The translations under genes and the position numbers were made by a program. The notes under the pieces are model-generated. The model searched no databases. It worked only from the letters and a program-made list of their open reading frames with translations, and was not told where the DNA came from. Positions 26,386 through 33,746 of a DNA stretch of 64,000 bases are shown one piece after another. The stretch spans positions 1,600,636 to 1,664,635 of the forward strand of contig NZ_RJJE01000017.1 in the NCBI RefSeq assembly GCF_003721565.1, written 5' to 3'. This stretch comes from Rufibacter immobilis (GTDB lineage Bacteria; Bacteroidota; Bacteroidia; Cytophagales; Hymenobacteraceae). How positions within the stretch are numbered: position 1 is the first letter of the stretch; each line of letters begins with the position of its first letter.

Positions 26386-26563
26386 TTAAGAAGACCGTCG
26401 GAGCGGTTAGGCTTCCAAAACCTAGCCGTGGCTCTCTTAATTAAGAGGTCTAGCGTCCAAAACTAGACCACTTCTTATTTCAACTGATAGGTTAGTTGCG
26501 AGCTAACCTAATAATACTTACGAAGTTGGCTAGTGCACTAGGATAAAATCCTTTACTTGGTGC
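26386..26563 (+). other. array of four hairpins, candidate structured RNA
   Basis: No reading frame is visible, but four hairpins follow one another. H1 has CGGTTAGG (26404) with CCTAGCCG (26421), closed by TTAAGA/TCTTAA. H2 has GGTCTAG (26447) with CTAGACC (26463), closed by TTAAGAG/CTTCTTA. H3 has AGGTTAG (26489) with CTAACCT (26503). H4 has GCACTA (26535) with TTGGTGC (26557), around GGAT-AAA-ATCC. H1 and H2 share the loop sequence TCCAAAA. A strong rightward terminator follows at 26674. Transcription is not shown. Confidence 0.4.
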
Positions 26564-26673
26564 AGACCACATTAGAGTTGCGAATATTAACAATAGTCTC
26601 ATTAGCTATACTGTTAAATATCTGCCACGCCAATTTTGTAAGTACAGGTTTTGGATGTGATACCATTTAATTA

Positions 26674-26705
26674 GGCTACCTGTAAACAGGTAGCCTTTCC
26701 TGTTT
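26674..26705 (+). terminator. rightward terminator after the hairpin array
   Basis: GGCTACCTGT (26674-26683) pairs perfectly with ACAGGTAGCC (26686-26695) around AA, then TTTCCTGTTT. It would end a rightward transcript running through the hairpin array. Confidence 0.65.
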
Positions 26706-26769
26706 ACTTACAAATATATAGAATCTGTTTATGAAATACAAGAACCTCATTGTTTAAAGGTGTAGGTTT

Positions 26770-27692
26770 CTATGCAATAAGATTATCATAAGTAATTCTA
26801 GTATTGCCTACTTTAGAAACCGCATCTTCAAATCTGGTGCAGTATGTTATCGTTCTGTAGTTGTATCTGTAGCCGAACTCATGGCAGTATCTGTGTAAGT
26901 GTTTGGGGCTTACGCTATGATAGATACCGTAGATACCTCTCTTTAGCTGGCTCCAAAAACCCTCTATGCTGTCGTGTGGAACTCGCCGCGTACATACTCG
27001 TCCTGTGCGTGGTTAATTACCTTGTGTGCTTTGAGCTCTTTGTATAGGTCTTTATAACCGCCGAAGCCGTCTGTCACCAGCATTGCGTCTGAACTTACTT
27101 TCTCGCGAAGAATAGGTTTAAGGGTAGAACCGTCTGCCTTTGCTACTATGAAAGTATGCACCTTGCCGTTTCTCTGTAGGAGCCCGGAAACAGGTGTTTT
27201 ATGTACATAGCCCGTTCCCTTCTCGCGTAGTTCCTTACGTACTTTCTTGTGCTTATTGGCAGCCTTGCCGCCTACATAAGTCTCATCTGCCTCAACAGTC
27301 CCTTCCAGCATCTGCGGGGCTTTCTCTTTCAGCATCTCACGGATACGGTGTAGCACGAACCATGCGCTTTTCTGCGTGATGTTCAAATCCCTAGACAACT
27401 GCAAAGAACTGATACATTTCTTATGAGCGGTAACCAGATACATTGCGGCAAACCAAGTTCTAAGCTTAATCTTCGTGTTCTCGAAGATAGTCCCCGTTGT
27501 TACGGTGAACTTCTTGTGACACAGTTTCTCAGAGCATTTATAACCTCTGTTCGTCACATAGGCTTTCACGCATCCGCAATGAGGACAGGCAGGGGTATCA
27601 CCCCAACGCTGCTGCGCCAGGTACTGCTTGCACCTTTCCTCATCCTTGAAGAAGTCTAGTACTTGGATTAGTGAATTGAACTGGCTTTTCAT
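26770..27692 (-). pseudogene. IS1595-family (ISXO2-like) transposase with a frameshift
   Basis: The frame from ATG 27692 encodes a zinc ribbon (CPHCG at about 36-40, CSEKLCHKKF) and then the DDE-type core: ADETYVGGKAANK, ILREKVSSDAMLVTDGFGGY, HKVINHAQDEYVRGEFHT. At about 26970-26975 one base is missing, and the frame stops at 26964. Continuing in the neighbouring frame gives SIEGFWSQLKRGIYGIYHS and a plausible C-terminus ending DNLIA at 26770. The break falls inside the conserved HTNSIEGFW-type block near the last catalytic residue, so the protein should be inactive unless ribosomes shift. No slippery heptamer or clear terminal inverted repeats were seen. Confidence 0.88.
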
Positions 27693-27806
27693 TTAAGTTT
27701 CTGACTTATAACTTTGTAAAGACACAACTTATCCCAGTAAATACCTAATTTAGTTGTTAAAAGTTACGGTGTAGACATAAAAAAAAGAGAGCGGTTAGGC
27801 TCTCTT

Positions 27807-28304
27807 TTATCTTTTAATAAACATTCCGTCTCTTACTTGCTCGTAAGCACTTATGATATTATCCTTGTAAATATGGGTACTATGGAATATTAATGAAGAA
27901 TGAACTTCCATATCTTCTGTACTATTGAATCCATTGATTTTAGTAAGTGGTAGTACAGATTTACTTTCAGAGTACCAAGTATCAAAGATTCTTTTCCTCC
28001 CGCCGTGCATGTTATCAGAACTATCACACACAGTTATTAGCACCCTATCCAAATCTTCTTTGAAGAACGATTCCAGCAAAAGTGAAATAGTTGCCTTTGT
28101 TCGGCCGTTGTCATCCTTTGGCCTTCTTTTGTTCTCTCCTAAGTCCGCTACGTCAAAATTGAAAGTGAAAAACAGGTCTTTTATAAGAGGGTACTCTGTA
28201 AAGAATTCTTGGTAAGCCTCAAAATAGGCATAATACCTAACTCCTTTGTCTGTTATAAAAGAATACCCTATACCTTGTTTATCTAGATTATAATGGAGTG
28301 ACAA
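27807..28304 (-). CDS. DUF6169 family protein
   Basis: A 165-aa soluble protein (SLHYNLDKQGIGYSFITDKGVRYYAYFEAYQEFF) that fits the Bacteroidota family DUF6169, of unknown function. It contains a conserved middle block DNGRTKATISLLLESFFKEDLDRVLITVCDSSD, then KRIFDTWY. No signal peptide or membrane segment. The start at 28304 overlaps the end of the small upstream gene by 17 bp, so the two are translationally coupled. This small-protein-first pair, an operator-like palindrome at the promoter and a location in an acquired AT-rich island recall toxin-antitoxin or related accessory modules; this is inference. Confidence 0.75.
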   Translation of the reverse strand: MSLHYNLDKQGIGYSFITDKGVRYYAYFEAYQEFFTEYPLIKDLFFTFNFDVADLGENKRRPKDDNGRTKATISLLLESFFKEDLDRVLITVCDSSDNMHGGRKRIFDTWYSESKSVLPLTKINGFNSTEDMEVHSSLIFHSTHIYKDNIISAYEQVRDGMFIKR

Positions 28305-28500
28305 ATTTATACCCCTTCGCCTCTAGTTGCTCAAAAGAACCGCCTTTTTTTATGTGCTCATGTATCTCCCTCTTTCGCTCTATCATCTTAGCGAAGGCAG
28401 CAGAGATAGGCTTTGCTGTTTCTTTCTTAACCGATTTCATCTTTCTTTCTTCTAGTTGTTCTTTTCTTCTTTCTGTTGCAAGATATACTACTGTATACAT
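28288..28500 (-). CDS. small charged protein upstream of DUF6169
   Basis: Up to 70 aa from ATG 28500; an ATG at 28440 (MKSVKKETAKPISAAFAKMI) would give 50 aa. The second start is favoured because a TAATTTTG promoter box at 28510-28517 would otherwise leave almost no leader, and purine-rich AGAAGAAAGAAAG precedes it. The sequence is helical and very charged (FAKMIERKREIHEHIKKGGSFEQLEAKGYKFVTPL). The C-terminal SFEQLEAKGYKF is an uncommon motif that I do not recognise. It overlaps DUF6169 by 17 bp. It could be an antitoxin or partner protein. Confidence 0.6.
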   Translation of the reverse strand: MYTVVYLATERRKEQLEERKMKSVKKETAKPISAAFAKMIERKREIHEHIKKGGSFEQLEAKGYKFVTPL

Positions 28501-28509
28501 TGTAGCAAC

Positions 28510-28537
28510 AAAATTAGTTTAAATCTTATTAAGATTT
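28510..28537 (-). promoter_or_regulatory. promoter with overlapping palindromic operator for the DUF6169 pair
   Basis: On the minus strand TAATTTTG (28517-28510) fits the TAnnTTTG minus-7 consensus. Directly upstream, AAATCTTATTAAGATTT (28521-28537) is a perfect 17-bp palindrome covering the area from about minus-14 to minus-33. Such a placement suits an autorepressor. Confidence 0.5.
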
Positions 28538-28653
28538 CCCATCTAACCCCCTTTATTATTACTGGTAGCAACGACCATACCAAGAATATGATTAACAATT
28601 CAATTACCAGCATAGGAACGACATTTAGGTTCTCTTTCTTGTATGCTAGATTT

Positions 28654-28684
28654 AGCAGCGATTAAAGTAACTTTAATCGCTGCT
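28654..28684. repeat. perfect 31-bp palindrome at the island edge
   Basis: AGCAGCGATTAAAGT (28654-28668), one base A, then its exact reverse complement (28670-28684). It adjoins the right MITE-related end at 28687. It could be a terminator without U-run, an operator, or a recombination site. Confidence 0.7.
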
Positions 28685-28686
28685 CT

Positions 28687-28725
28687 GTCCCAAGTAGTAT
28701 ATAGTTGCCCTTCCAAGGGGGACGG
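28687..28725. repeat. partial MITE-like end, right flank of the island
   Basis: GTCCCAAGTAGTATATAGT (28687-28705) matches the inverted left-flank sequence at 25137-25155 in 17 of 19 positions. It is followed by CCCTTCCAAGGGGGACGG, the same type of end as at 24993. The element is truncated here. Confidence 0.65.
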
Positions 28726-28753
28726 AATGCTTGACAATTCCCCATCTCTTGCT

Positions 28754-28789
28754 GTTTTAGCCCGAAATCAGGAAAAAGCGCCCCTAAAC
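28754..28789. repeat. Pal-1 palindrome copy 8 (decayed)
   Basis: GTTTTAGCCCGAAATC then AGGAAAAAGCGCCCCTAAAC. Right half well kept, left half decayed. It lies beyond the hutG stop. Confidence 0.6.
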
Positions 28790-28837
28790 GGGAACCGGCA
28801 AGACAATGAGCAGTTTCCTGAGGCACACGTGTAGCCT

Positions 28838-28882
28838 TTGCGTTTTGGGGCTCTTTTTCTAAAAACAGGCGCTAAACGCCAA
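28838..28882. repeat. Pal-1 palindrome copy 9
   Basis: TTTGCGTTTTGGGGCTCTTT on the left, AAAAACAGGCGCTAAACGCC on the right, 9 bp after the hutG stop on the minus strand. It may serve as the 3-prime end structure of the hut transcript. Confidence 0.75.
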
Positions 28883-28890
28883 AACTTCGC

Positions 28891-29856
28891 TTAATGCCAT
28901 TCCTGCACCAGATGGAAGATGAGGGCGGCGGCTAGTTTGGCCGTCCGGTTGTCTATGTCTAAAGCGGGATTAAGTTCCACCACGTCAAGGGAAAGGACTT
29001 TGCCGCTTTGGATGATTTGCCGGAGCAAGGGCAATGCCGCGTGCGGGGTAATACCCAGGGCGGTGGGCGCACTTACGCCGGGAGCATACGCGGCCGCAAA
29101 CACATCCAGATCAATGCTGAGGTACACCTTCTCTACCCCATCTAGGAACTCACGAAGCTTCTGCTGCACGGTTTCCGCCCCGGTTTGCAACTCCTCGGCG
29201 GTGCAGTACTGAACGCCTAAATCAGCCGCCGTCTTAAAGAGTTTGCGGGTGTTGCCGTACTCCTGAATGCCCAGGCAGAGGTAACGGAACTCCTGCCCTC
29301 CGGCTTGCAGGGCATCGGCGATTTGGAGGAAAGGGCTGCCGGAACTGGGGTGCTGACCGTAGGTTCTCAGGTCAAAATGGGCATCAAGGTTGATGATCCC
29401 CAGCTTCTCGCCGGGCTTCAATTGCGGCTGTATGCCCAGAAAATGCCCGAATGCGGTTTCATGGCCGCCACCCAGCACCAAAGGTTTGTAGCCCTTCCGG
29501 AGCAGCATCTGCACTTTTCGGCCCAATTGGGCTTGGGCTTCTTCCAACCGCTGGTTCGCGCAGATCACATCACCGCCGCCGAAGAGTTGCACCTCGTCCG
29601 GCAGATGATCGGCGAGAGCCGACATGGCCTGCCGGATGGCCGAGGGCGCCGCCGCCGCTCCTACCCGCCCTTGGTTGCGCCGCACGCCTTCGTCGCAGCT
29701 GAACCCCAGGAAAATAATGCTGCCCTCGCTTTCCGCCACCTCCCTGGAAAGATCAAGCAACTGAACTATCTGGTGCCACCGCAACCCCAATACGCCATCC
29801 TGAGGATCAATTCTTCCGTTCCAGGTTGTTTTATCAGATGGTTTGTACATAGGCAA
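28891..29856 (-). CDS. hutG: formimidoylglutamase (arginase family)
   Basis: A 321-aa arginase-fold enzyme that hydrolyses N-formimino-L-glutamate to glutamate and formamide, the last step of histidine breakdown. Manganese ligands are visible in LGGGHETAFGH, IINLDAHFDLR and LSIDLDVFAAA. The preceding gene hutI ends 21 bp upstream, giving a hutI-hutG pair. The arginase family also includes agmatinase, but the neighbours settle the role. Confidence 0.93.
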   Translation of the reverse strand: MPMYKPSDKTTWNGRIDPQDGVLGLRWHQIVQLLDLSREVAESEGSIIFLGFSCDEGVRRNQGRVGAAAAPSAIRQAMSALADHLPDEVQLFGGGDVICANQRLEEAQAQLGRKVQMLLRKGYKPLVLGGGHETAFGHFLGIQPQLKPGEKLGIINLDAHFDLRTYGQHPSSGSPFLQIADALQAGGQEFRYLCLGIQEYGNTRKLFKTAADLGVQYCTAEELQTGAETVQQKLREFLDGVEKVYLSIDLDVFAAAYAPGVSAPTALGITPHAALPLLRQIIQSGKVLSLDVVELNPALDIDNRTAKLAAALIFHLVQEWH

Positions 29857-29877
29857 TCAAGTTAATGCGGGGCTAAG

Positions 29878-31161
29878 TTAAGGCTCCTGGCGAGAAAGCA
29901 AAGGTTGTTGCAGGTTATAACGCCGGCCACGCTTCCAGATGATGGCAGGTTTGAGTTTTCCCTGGCGGTACAGAACCTCCTGGTAGTGGCTGGTAGGGAA
30001 AGCCACCATATCGGCGAGAAAGCCGGGGGCTATGATTCCCCGGTCTGTGAGGCCCAGGGCCAGGGCGGCGCGATGGGTAATACCGGCCAGGGTTTCAGTT
30101 AAGGTTAATTTCTGAGCGGCACCCAGCAGGGCGGCCTGTAAGAGCAAATCGCCCATGGGCGCAGAACCCGGGTTCCAGTCGGTGGCAACGGCGACGCAGA
30201 GGCCGTGGTCCAGCAGTTGCCGCGCCGGGGCGAAGTGCATGCCCAATCCCAGCGAAGCGCCGGGCAACACAGTAGCCACTACTCCCGCTTCTTTCAGGTG
30301 CAGCATGGCCGTGGCATCGCTGGCTTCCAGATGGTCGGCGCTCACGGCCCCCACCTGGGCGGCTACCTGGCTGCCCCCGGTACTGAACTGATCGGCGTGC
30401 ACAGTTACGTCAAAGCCTAAGGCTTTAGCGGTTTGTAAGAACTTAATGGCTTCTGATTCTGTGAAGGCGGTGTCTTCCACAAAAATATCTACCCGCTGCG
30501 CCAGCCCACGGGCTTTTACCTGCGGCAGTAATTCCTGCGCAATATGCGTGAGGTAGTTACCGGACTGCGAAAATTCCGGTGGGCGCATGTGGGCGGCCAG
30601 GCAGGTGGGCACCAGATCCAGGGGTTGCTCCTGGTGTACTTGGTTAATTACCTCCAGCATTTTGAGCTCATCGGCTACGGTGAGGCCGTAACCACTTTTC
30701 ACCTCGCAGGTGGTCACGCCCTCAGACAAATGCTGCTGGCAACGCTCATGCAGCGTTTGGGCCAATTCCTCTGGAGAGGCGGCTCTCGTTTTCCGGACGG
30801 TGTCCAGAATGCCGCCGCCGTTGCGGGCAATTTCCAGATAGGTTTTACCGGCAACGCGCTGGGCAAAATCGTTCGCCCGGGAGCCCGCGAAGCACAGGTG
30901 CGTATGGGCATCTATGAACCCAGGCAGCAGCACCAGGGGCTCCGTCAGTTCCTGCACCGCGTAACCAAGGGCCTGAGCTTTCTGGGCCAGTGGCGCGTAA
31001 GTGCCCACTTCTACGATTTTCTCACCTAACAGCACAATTCCCGTCTGCTCCAGTACTTCCAGTTGATGGTCTTGCAAAGGCCCCGCCGCCGGGAGCCCGG
31101 CCATGGTCACGATCTGGTGAAAAGGCCCCAGGAGCAGGTAGTTTTCCGGTGATGCTTGCAT
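29878..31161 (-). CDS. hutI: imidazolonepropionase
   Basis: The 427-aa amidohydrolase converts 4-imidazolone-5-propionate to N-formimino-L-glutamate. Metal and substrate motifs are in order: GFIDAHTHLCFAGSRANDFAQR (N-terminal HxH), ACLAAHMRPPEF, FDVTVHADQFSTGG, and ATDWNPGSAP with the metal-binding aspartate. Length is typical (about 410). It is cytoplasmic and in one direction with hutG and hutU. A hairpin and a Pal-1 copy separate it from hutU, so it may have its own promoter. Confidence 0.95.
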   Translation of the reverse strand: MQASPENYLLLGPFHQIVTMAGLPAAGPLQDHQLEVLEQTGIVLLGEKIVEVGTYAPLAQKAQALGYAVQELTEPLVLLPGFIDAHTHLCFAGSRANDFAQRVAGKTYLEIARNGGGILDTVRKTRAASPEELAQTLHERCQQHLSEGVTTCEVKSGYGLTVADELKMLEVINQVHQEQPLDLVPTCLAAHMRPPEFSQSGNYLTHIAQELLPQVKARGLAQRVDIFVEDTAFTESEAIKFLQTAKALGFDVTVHADQFSTGGSQVAAQVGAVSADHLEASDATAMLHLKEAGVVATVLPGASLGLGMHFAPARQLLDHGLCVAVATDWNPGSAPMGDLLLQAALLGAAQKLTLTETLAGITHRAALALGLTDRGIIAPGFLADMVAFPTSHYQEVLYRQGKLKPAIIWKRGRRYNLQQPLLSRQEP

Positions 31162-31205
31162 GAAGTTAAAATTAAAACGGATGAATTCTCGCTTCTGGAG
31201 GTTCA

Positions 31206-31240
31206 GTTTTGAGCAGTTTTAGGAAAAAGAGCCGCTAAAC
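31206..31240. repeat. Pal-1 palindrome copy 10 (decayed left half)
   Basis: GTTTTGAGCAGTTTTA then GGAAAAAGAGCCGCTAAAC, between hutU and hutI. Confidence 0.65.
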
Positions 31241-31302
31241 GGCTTGGGAGCTGGAACCACCCTTTCCCCTTTCCTATCACCCATGATCTTATAAATACAG
31301 AA

Positions 31303-31341
31303 CCACGCACCGCGTTCCTGAACGGAAGACGCAGTGCGTGG
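31303..31341 (-). terminator. putative terminator/attenuator after hutU
   Basis: CCACGCAC (31303-31310) pairs with GTGCGTGG (31334-31341), and the stem continues inward with GCGTTCC/GGAAGACGC imperfectly. It is followed on the minus strand by TTCTGTATTT, a weak U-run. It lies 34 bp after the hutU stop. Confidence 0.5.
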
Positions 31342-31375
31342 ACTTAGATAACGCCCCACAAGGCGCAGCATAACG

Positions 31376-33091
31376 TTAGATAGTAAGACCGTGCTTTACG
31401 GCGTTTTGCTGGGCGGTTTCATAACCGGCATCGGCGTGGCGGAAGATGCCCAGGGCCGGGTCATTGTGCAGCACGCGGCGCAGGCAGCGGTCGGCACGTT
31501 CAGAGCCATCGGCCACAATCACCATGCCGGCGTGCTGGGAGAAGCCCATGCCTACGCCCCCGCCGTGGTGGAAGGAAATCCAGGTGGCCCCGCCGCTGGC
31601 GTTGGCCATGAGGTTGAGCAGCGGCCAGTCAGACACGGCGTCTGACCCGTCTTTCATGCCTTCGGTTTCGCGGTACGGAGATGCCACGGAGCCGCAGTCC
31701 AGATGGTCGCGGCCAATCACGAGGGGGGCTTTCACCTTGCCTTCGCGCACCAGCTGGTTAAAGAGCAACCCGGCTTTCTCGCGCTCGCCCATGCCCAGCC
31801 AGCAGATGCGGCTAGGCAAGCCCTGAAACGATACTTTGAGGCTCGCCTCGTTGAGCCAGCCAATCATGTGCGTATTCTCGGGGAAAAGCTGTTTGAGGGC
31901 TTCATCGGTTACTTTGATGTCCTCGGGGTCACCGGACAAAGCCACCCACCGGAACGGTCCTTTGCCTTCACAGAACAAAGGCCTGATGTACTCCGGCACA
32001 AAACCGGGAATCTGGAAAGCGTTGGCCTCGCCGCCCTGTTGGGCGTATTCCCGCAGGTTATTGCCGTAATCAAAGGTACAGCTGCCGCGGCGCTGCATTT
32101 CCAGCATATAGCCCACGTGGCGGGCCATGCTCTGAAGCGAACGGGCTTTGTATTCCTGCGGATCACTTTGCCGAAGCGCCAGCGCTTCTTCCAGCGTGAG
32201 GCCGTGGGGCACGTACCCATTGATGGGATCATGGGCCGAGGTTTGGTCTGTGAGGATGTCTGGGATAATCTCGTCTTCCAGCAGTTTCTCCAGCACATCG
32301 CCTATGTTGCCCACCAGGCCAATAGACACGGCCTCGCCTTTGTGGCGGGCGGCCAGCACCAGGCGCATGGCATGGTGGTAGTCATAGGAAATATGGTCCA
32401 GGTAGCCGGTTTCAACCCGTTTCTTGATGCGTTCAGGGTCAATGTCTACGCCCAAGAAAGTAGCGCCCGCCATGGTGGCTGCCAACGGCTGAGCGCCGCC
32501 CATGCCGCCCAAGCCCCCGCTCACCACCAGTTTATGGCGCAGGTCACCGTTATAGTGCCTTCGGCCGCAGGCGGCGAAGGTTTCATAGGTGCCCTGCAAA
32601 ATGCCCTGGGTGCCAATGTAGATCCAGGAACCGGCGGTCATCTGTCCGTACATCATGAGGCCGCGTTCGCGGAGTTGGTTGAAGTGTTCCCAGGTAGACC
32701 AGCGGGGCACCAGGTTGCTGTTGGCGATGAGTACGCGCGGAGCCTCGGCGTGGCTCCTGATCTTGCCCACCGGCTTCCCAGACTGGATGAGCAGGCTCTC
32801 GTCTTCCTCCAGGGTCAGCAGCAGCTCCACAATCTTGCGGGCATCCTGGGGGGTGCGGGCCGCCTGGCCAATGCCGCCGTACACCACCAATTCCTCGGGC
32901 TTTTCGGCCACGTCATTAGACAGGTTGTTCAGGAACATTCTGAGCGCCGCCTCAGCGGGCCAGTTTTTGGCGTGGAGCCGCGGGCCGCGGGGCGGAATGT
33001 ACACCGGGTGCGCCGCATACGTCTGGACAAAATCTTCTATGGCCGAAGCAGCGTCTGGTTGAGCAAGGGCAGAGAGGGAACTGTTTTGCAT
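31376..33091 (-). CDS. hutU: urocanate hydratase
   Basis: The start ATG 33091 ([13 protein letters not shown]) gives 571 aa, near the usual 555. The open frame extends upstream to 33556, but that part does not look like urocanase. The enzyme uses NAD as an electrophile to hydrate urocanate to imidazolonepropionate. The NAD site [21 protein letters not shown], the [24 protein letters not shown] block and CRSPYRE-like region ([33 protein letters not shown]) are diagnostic. It is first of the visible hut genes; hutH (histidine ammonia-lyase) is not in this window. Confidence 0.97.
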   Translation of the reverse strand: MQNSSLSALAQPDAASAIEDFVQTYAAHPVYIPPRGPRLHAKNWPAEAALRMFLNNLSNDVAEKPEELVVYGGIGQAARTPQDARKIVELLLTLEEDESLLIQSGKPVGKIRSHAEAPRVLIANSNLVPRWSTWEHFNQLRERGLMMYGQMTAGSWIYIGTQGILQGTYETFAACGRRHYNGDLRHKLVVSGGLGGMGGAQPLAATMAGATFLGVDIDPERIKKRVETGYLDHISYDYHHAMRLVLAARHKGEAVSIGLVGNIGDVLEKLLEDEIIPDILTDQTSAHDPINGYVPHGLTLEEALALRQSDPQEYKARSLQSMARHVGYMLEMQRRGSCTFDYGNNLREYAQQGGEANAFQIPGFVPEYIRPLFCEGKGPFRWVALSGDPEDIKVTDEALKQLFPENTHMIGWLNEASLKVSFQGLPSRICWLGMGEREKAGLLFNQLVREGKVKAPLVIGRDHLDCGSVASPYRETEGMKDGSDAVSDWPLLNLMANASGGATWISFHHGGGVGMGFSQHAGMVIVADGSERADRCLRRVLHNDPALGIFRHADAGYETAQQNAVKHGLTI

Positions 33092-33294
33092 GGTTAAGAA
33101 ACTGAAGGTTGGGTGAGACGGCATTATGGCGAGGCAATACGAGGGGTACGGCCCTGCCTGAGAGGTTTTGAAGGTACTAATTTTTCTTATTAAACCCACA
33201 CGCAAAGCTAACGAGCGCTTGGTACGGAAGAAGAATTTGAATCTAATTCGGCCGGTCACATGAAACCCACAGCGTCTAGCCAGCGGGCAACACC

Positions 33295-33330
33295 GTTTTT
33301 GGCGTGTTTTCGGAAAAACGGCCCCTAAAC
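33295..33330. repeat. Pal-1 palindrome copy 11
   Basis: GTTTTTGGCGTGTTTTC then GGAAAAACGGCCCCTAAAC in the 342-bp divergent gap between hutU and the VF530 gene. Apart from this repeat I see no clear promoter in that gap. Confidence 0.7.
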
Positions 33331-33433
33331 GCAAAACAGGTGCGGCAGGCGCAGAAATGCAGGTCCATTTGCTTGCCTTGGGCGCGGCCATTCTCGTAAA
33401 CTCCCAGAGAAAGACTACCTTTGCAGGGAAATT

Positions 33434-33649
33434 ATGGAAGAACAGAAAAACAATCCGTTGCACGGGAAAACCCTGGAGATGATTTTGGTGCAGCTGGTAG
33501 ACCATTACGGTTGGGAAGAATTGGGTGAGCGCATCAGAATCAACAGCTTCAACCACAACCCCACCATTAAGTCCAGCCTCACGTTTTTGCGTAAAACTCC
33601 CTGGGCGCGCACCAAAGTGGAAGAACTGTACCTGAGAACCTTCAGGTAA
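33434..33649 (+). CDS. VF530-family (DUF2132) small DNA-binding-like protein
   Basis: The 71-aa protein [20 protein letters not shown] shows the compact VF530 family pattern: [41 protein letters not shown] in slightly different form ([30 protein letters not shown]). VF530 proteins are small helical proteins in many bacteria; structural work suggests DNA binding, but the role is unclear. It stands alone between hutU (divergent) and rluF. Confidence 0.85.
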   Translation: MEEQKNNPLHGKTLEMILVQLVDHYGWEELGERIRINSFNHNPTIKSSLTFLRKTPWARTKVEELYLRTFR

Positions 33650-33746
33650 CCTATTCGCGCTCCCGTAACTGAAATATTTTCATAAGGCACCTAGAGCAGC
33701 TGAGTCACGTTCAGTCGCTCTATTCAAACCCATTCACTGAGGTACC

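Noticed and set aside
26404-26428. Integron attC site, because GTTAGGC resembles the R-prime core
   Set aside because: The matching second core is misplaced and no integron integrase is present.
26386-26477. Retron-type RNA, because of flanking inverted TTAAGA/TCTTA segments
   Set aside because: No reverse transcriptase gene lies in the window.
26404-26509. Hairpins with seven-base loops looking like tRNA anticodon arms (CCA in H1 and H2, GCG in H3)
   Set aside because: No T-arm (GGTTCRA) or acceptor stem with a CCA end can be formed, so these are not tRNA genes.
31703-33097. 464-aa open frame on the plus strand opposite hutU
   Set aside because: It is the antisense of a well-recognised gene; its translation resembles no protein family. 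GC-rich coding DNA gives such shadow frames.
33092-33556. N-terminal extension of hutU up to 33556
   Set aside because: The extra 155 residues run through the intergenic region and a Pal-1 repeat and do not resemble urocanase; the start at 33091 gives a normal length.
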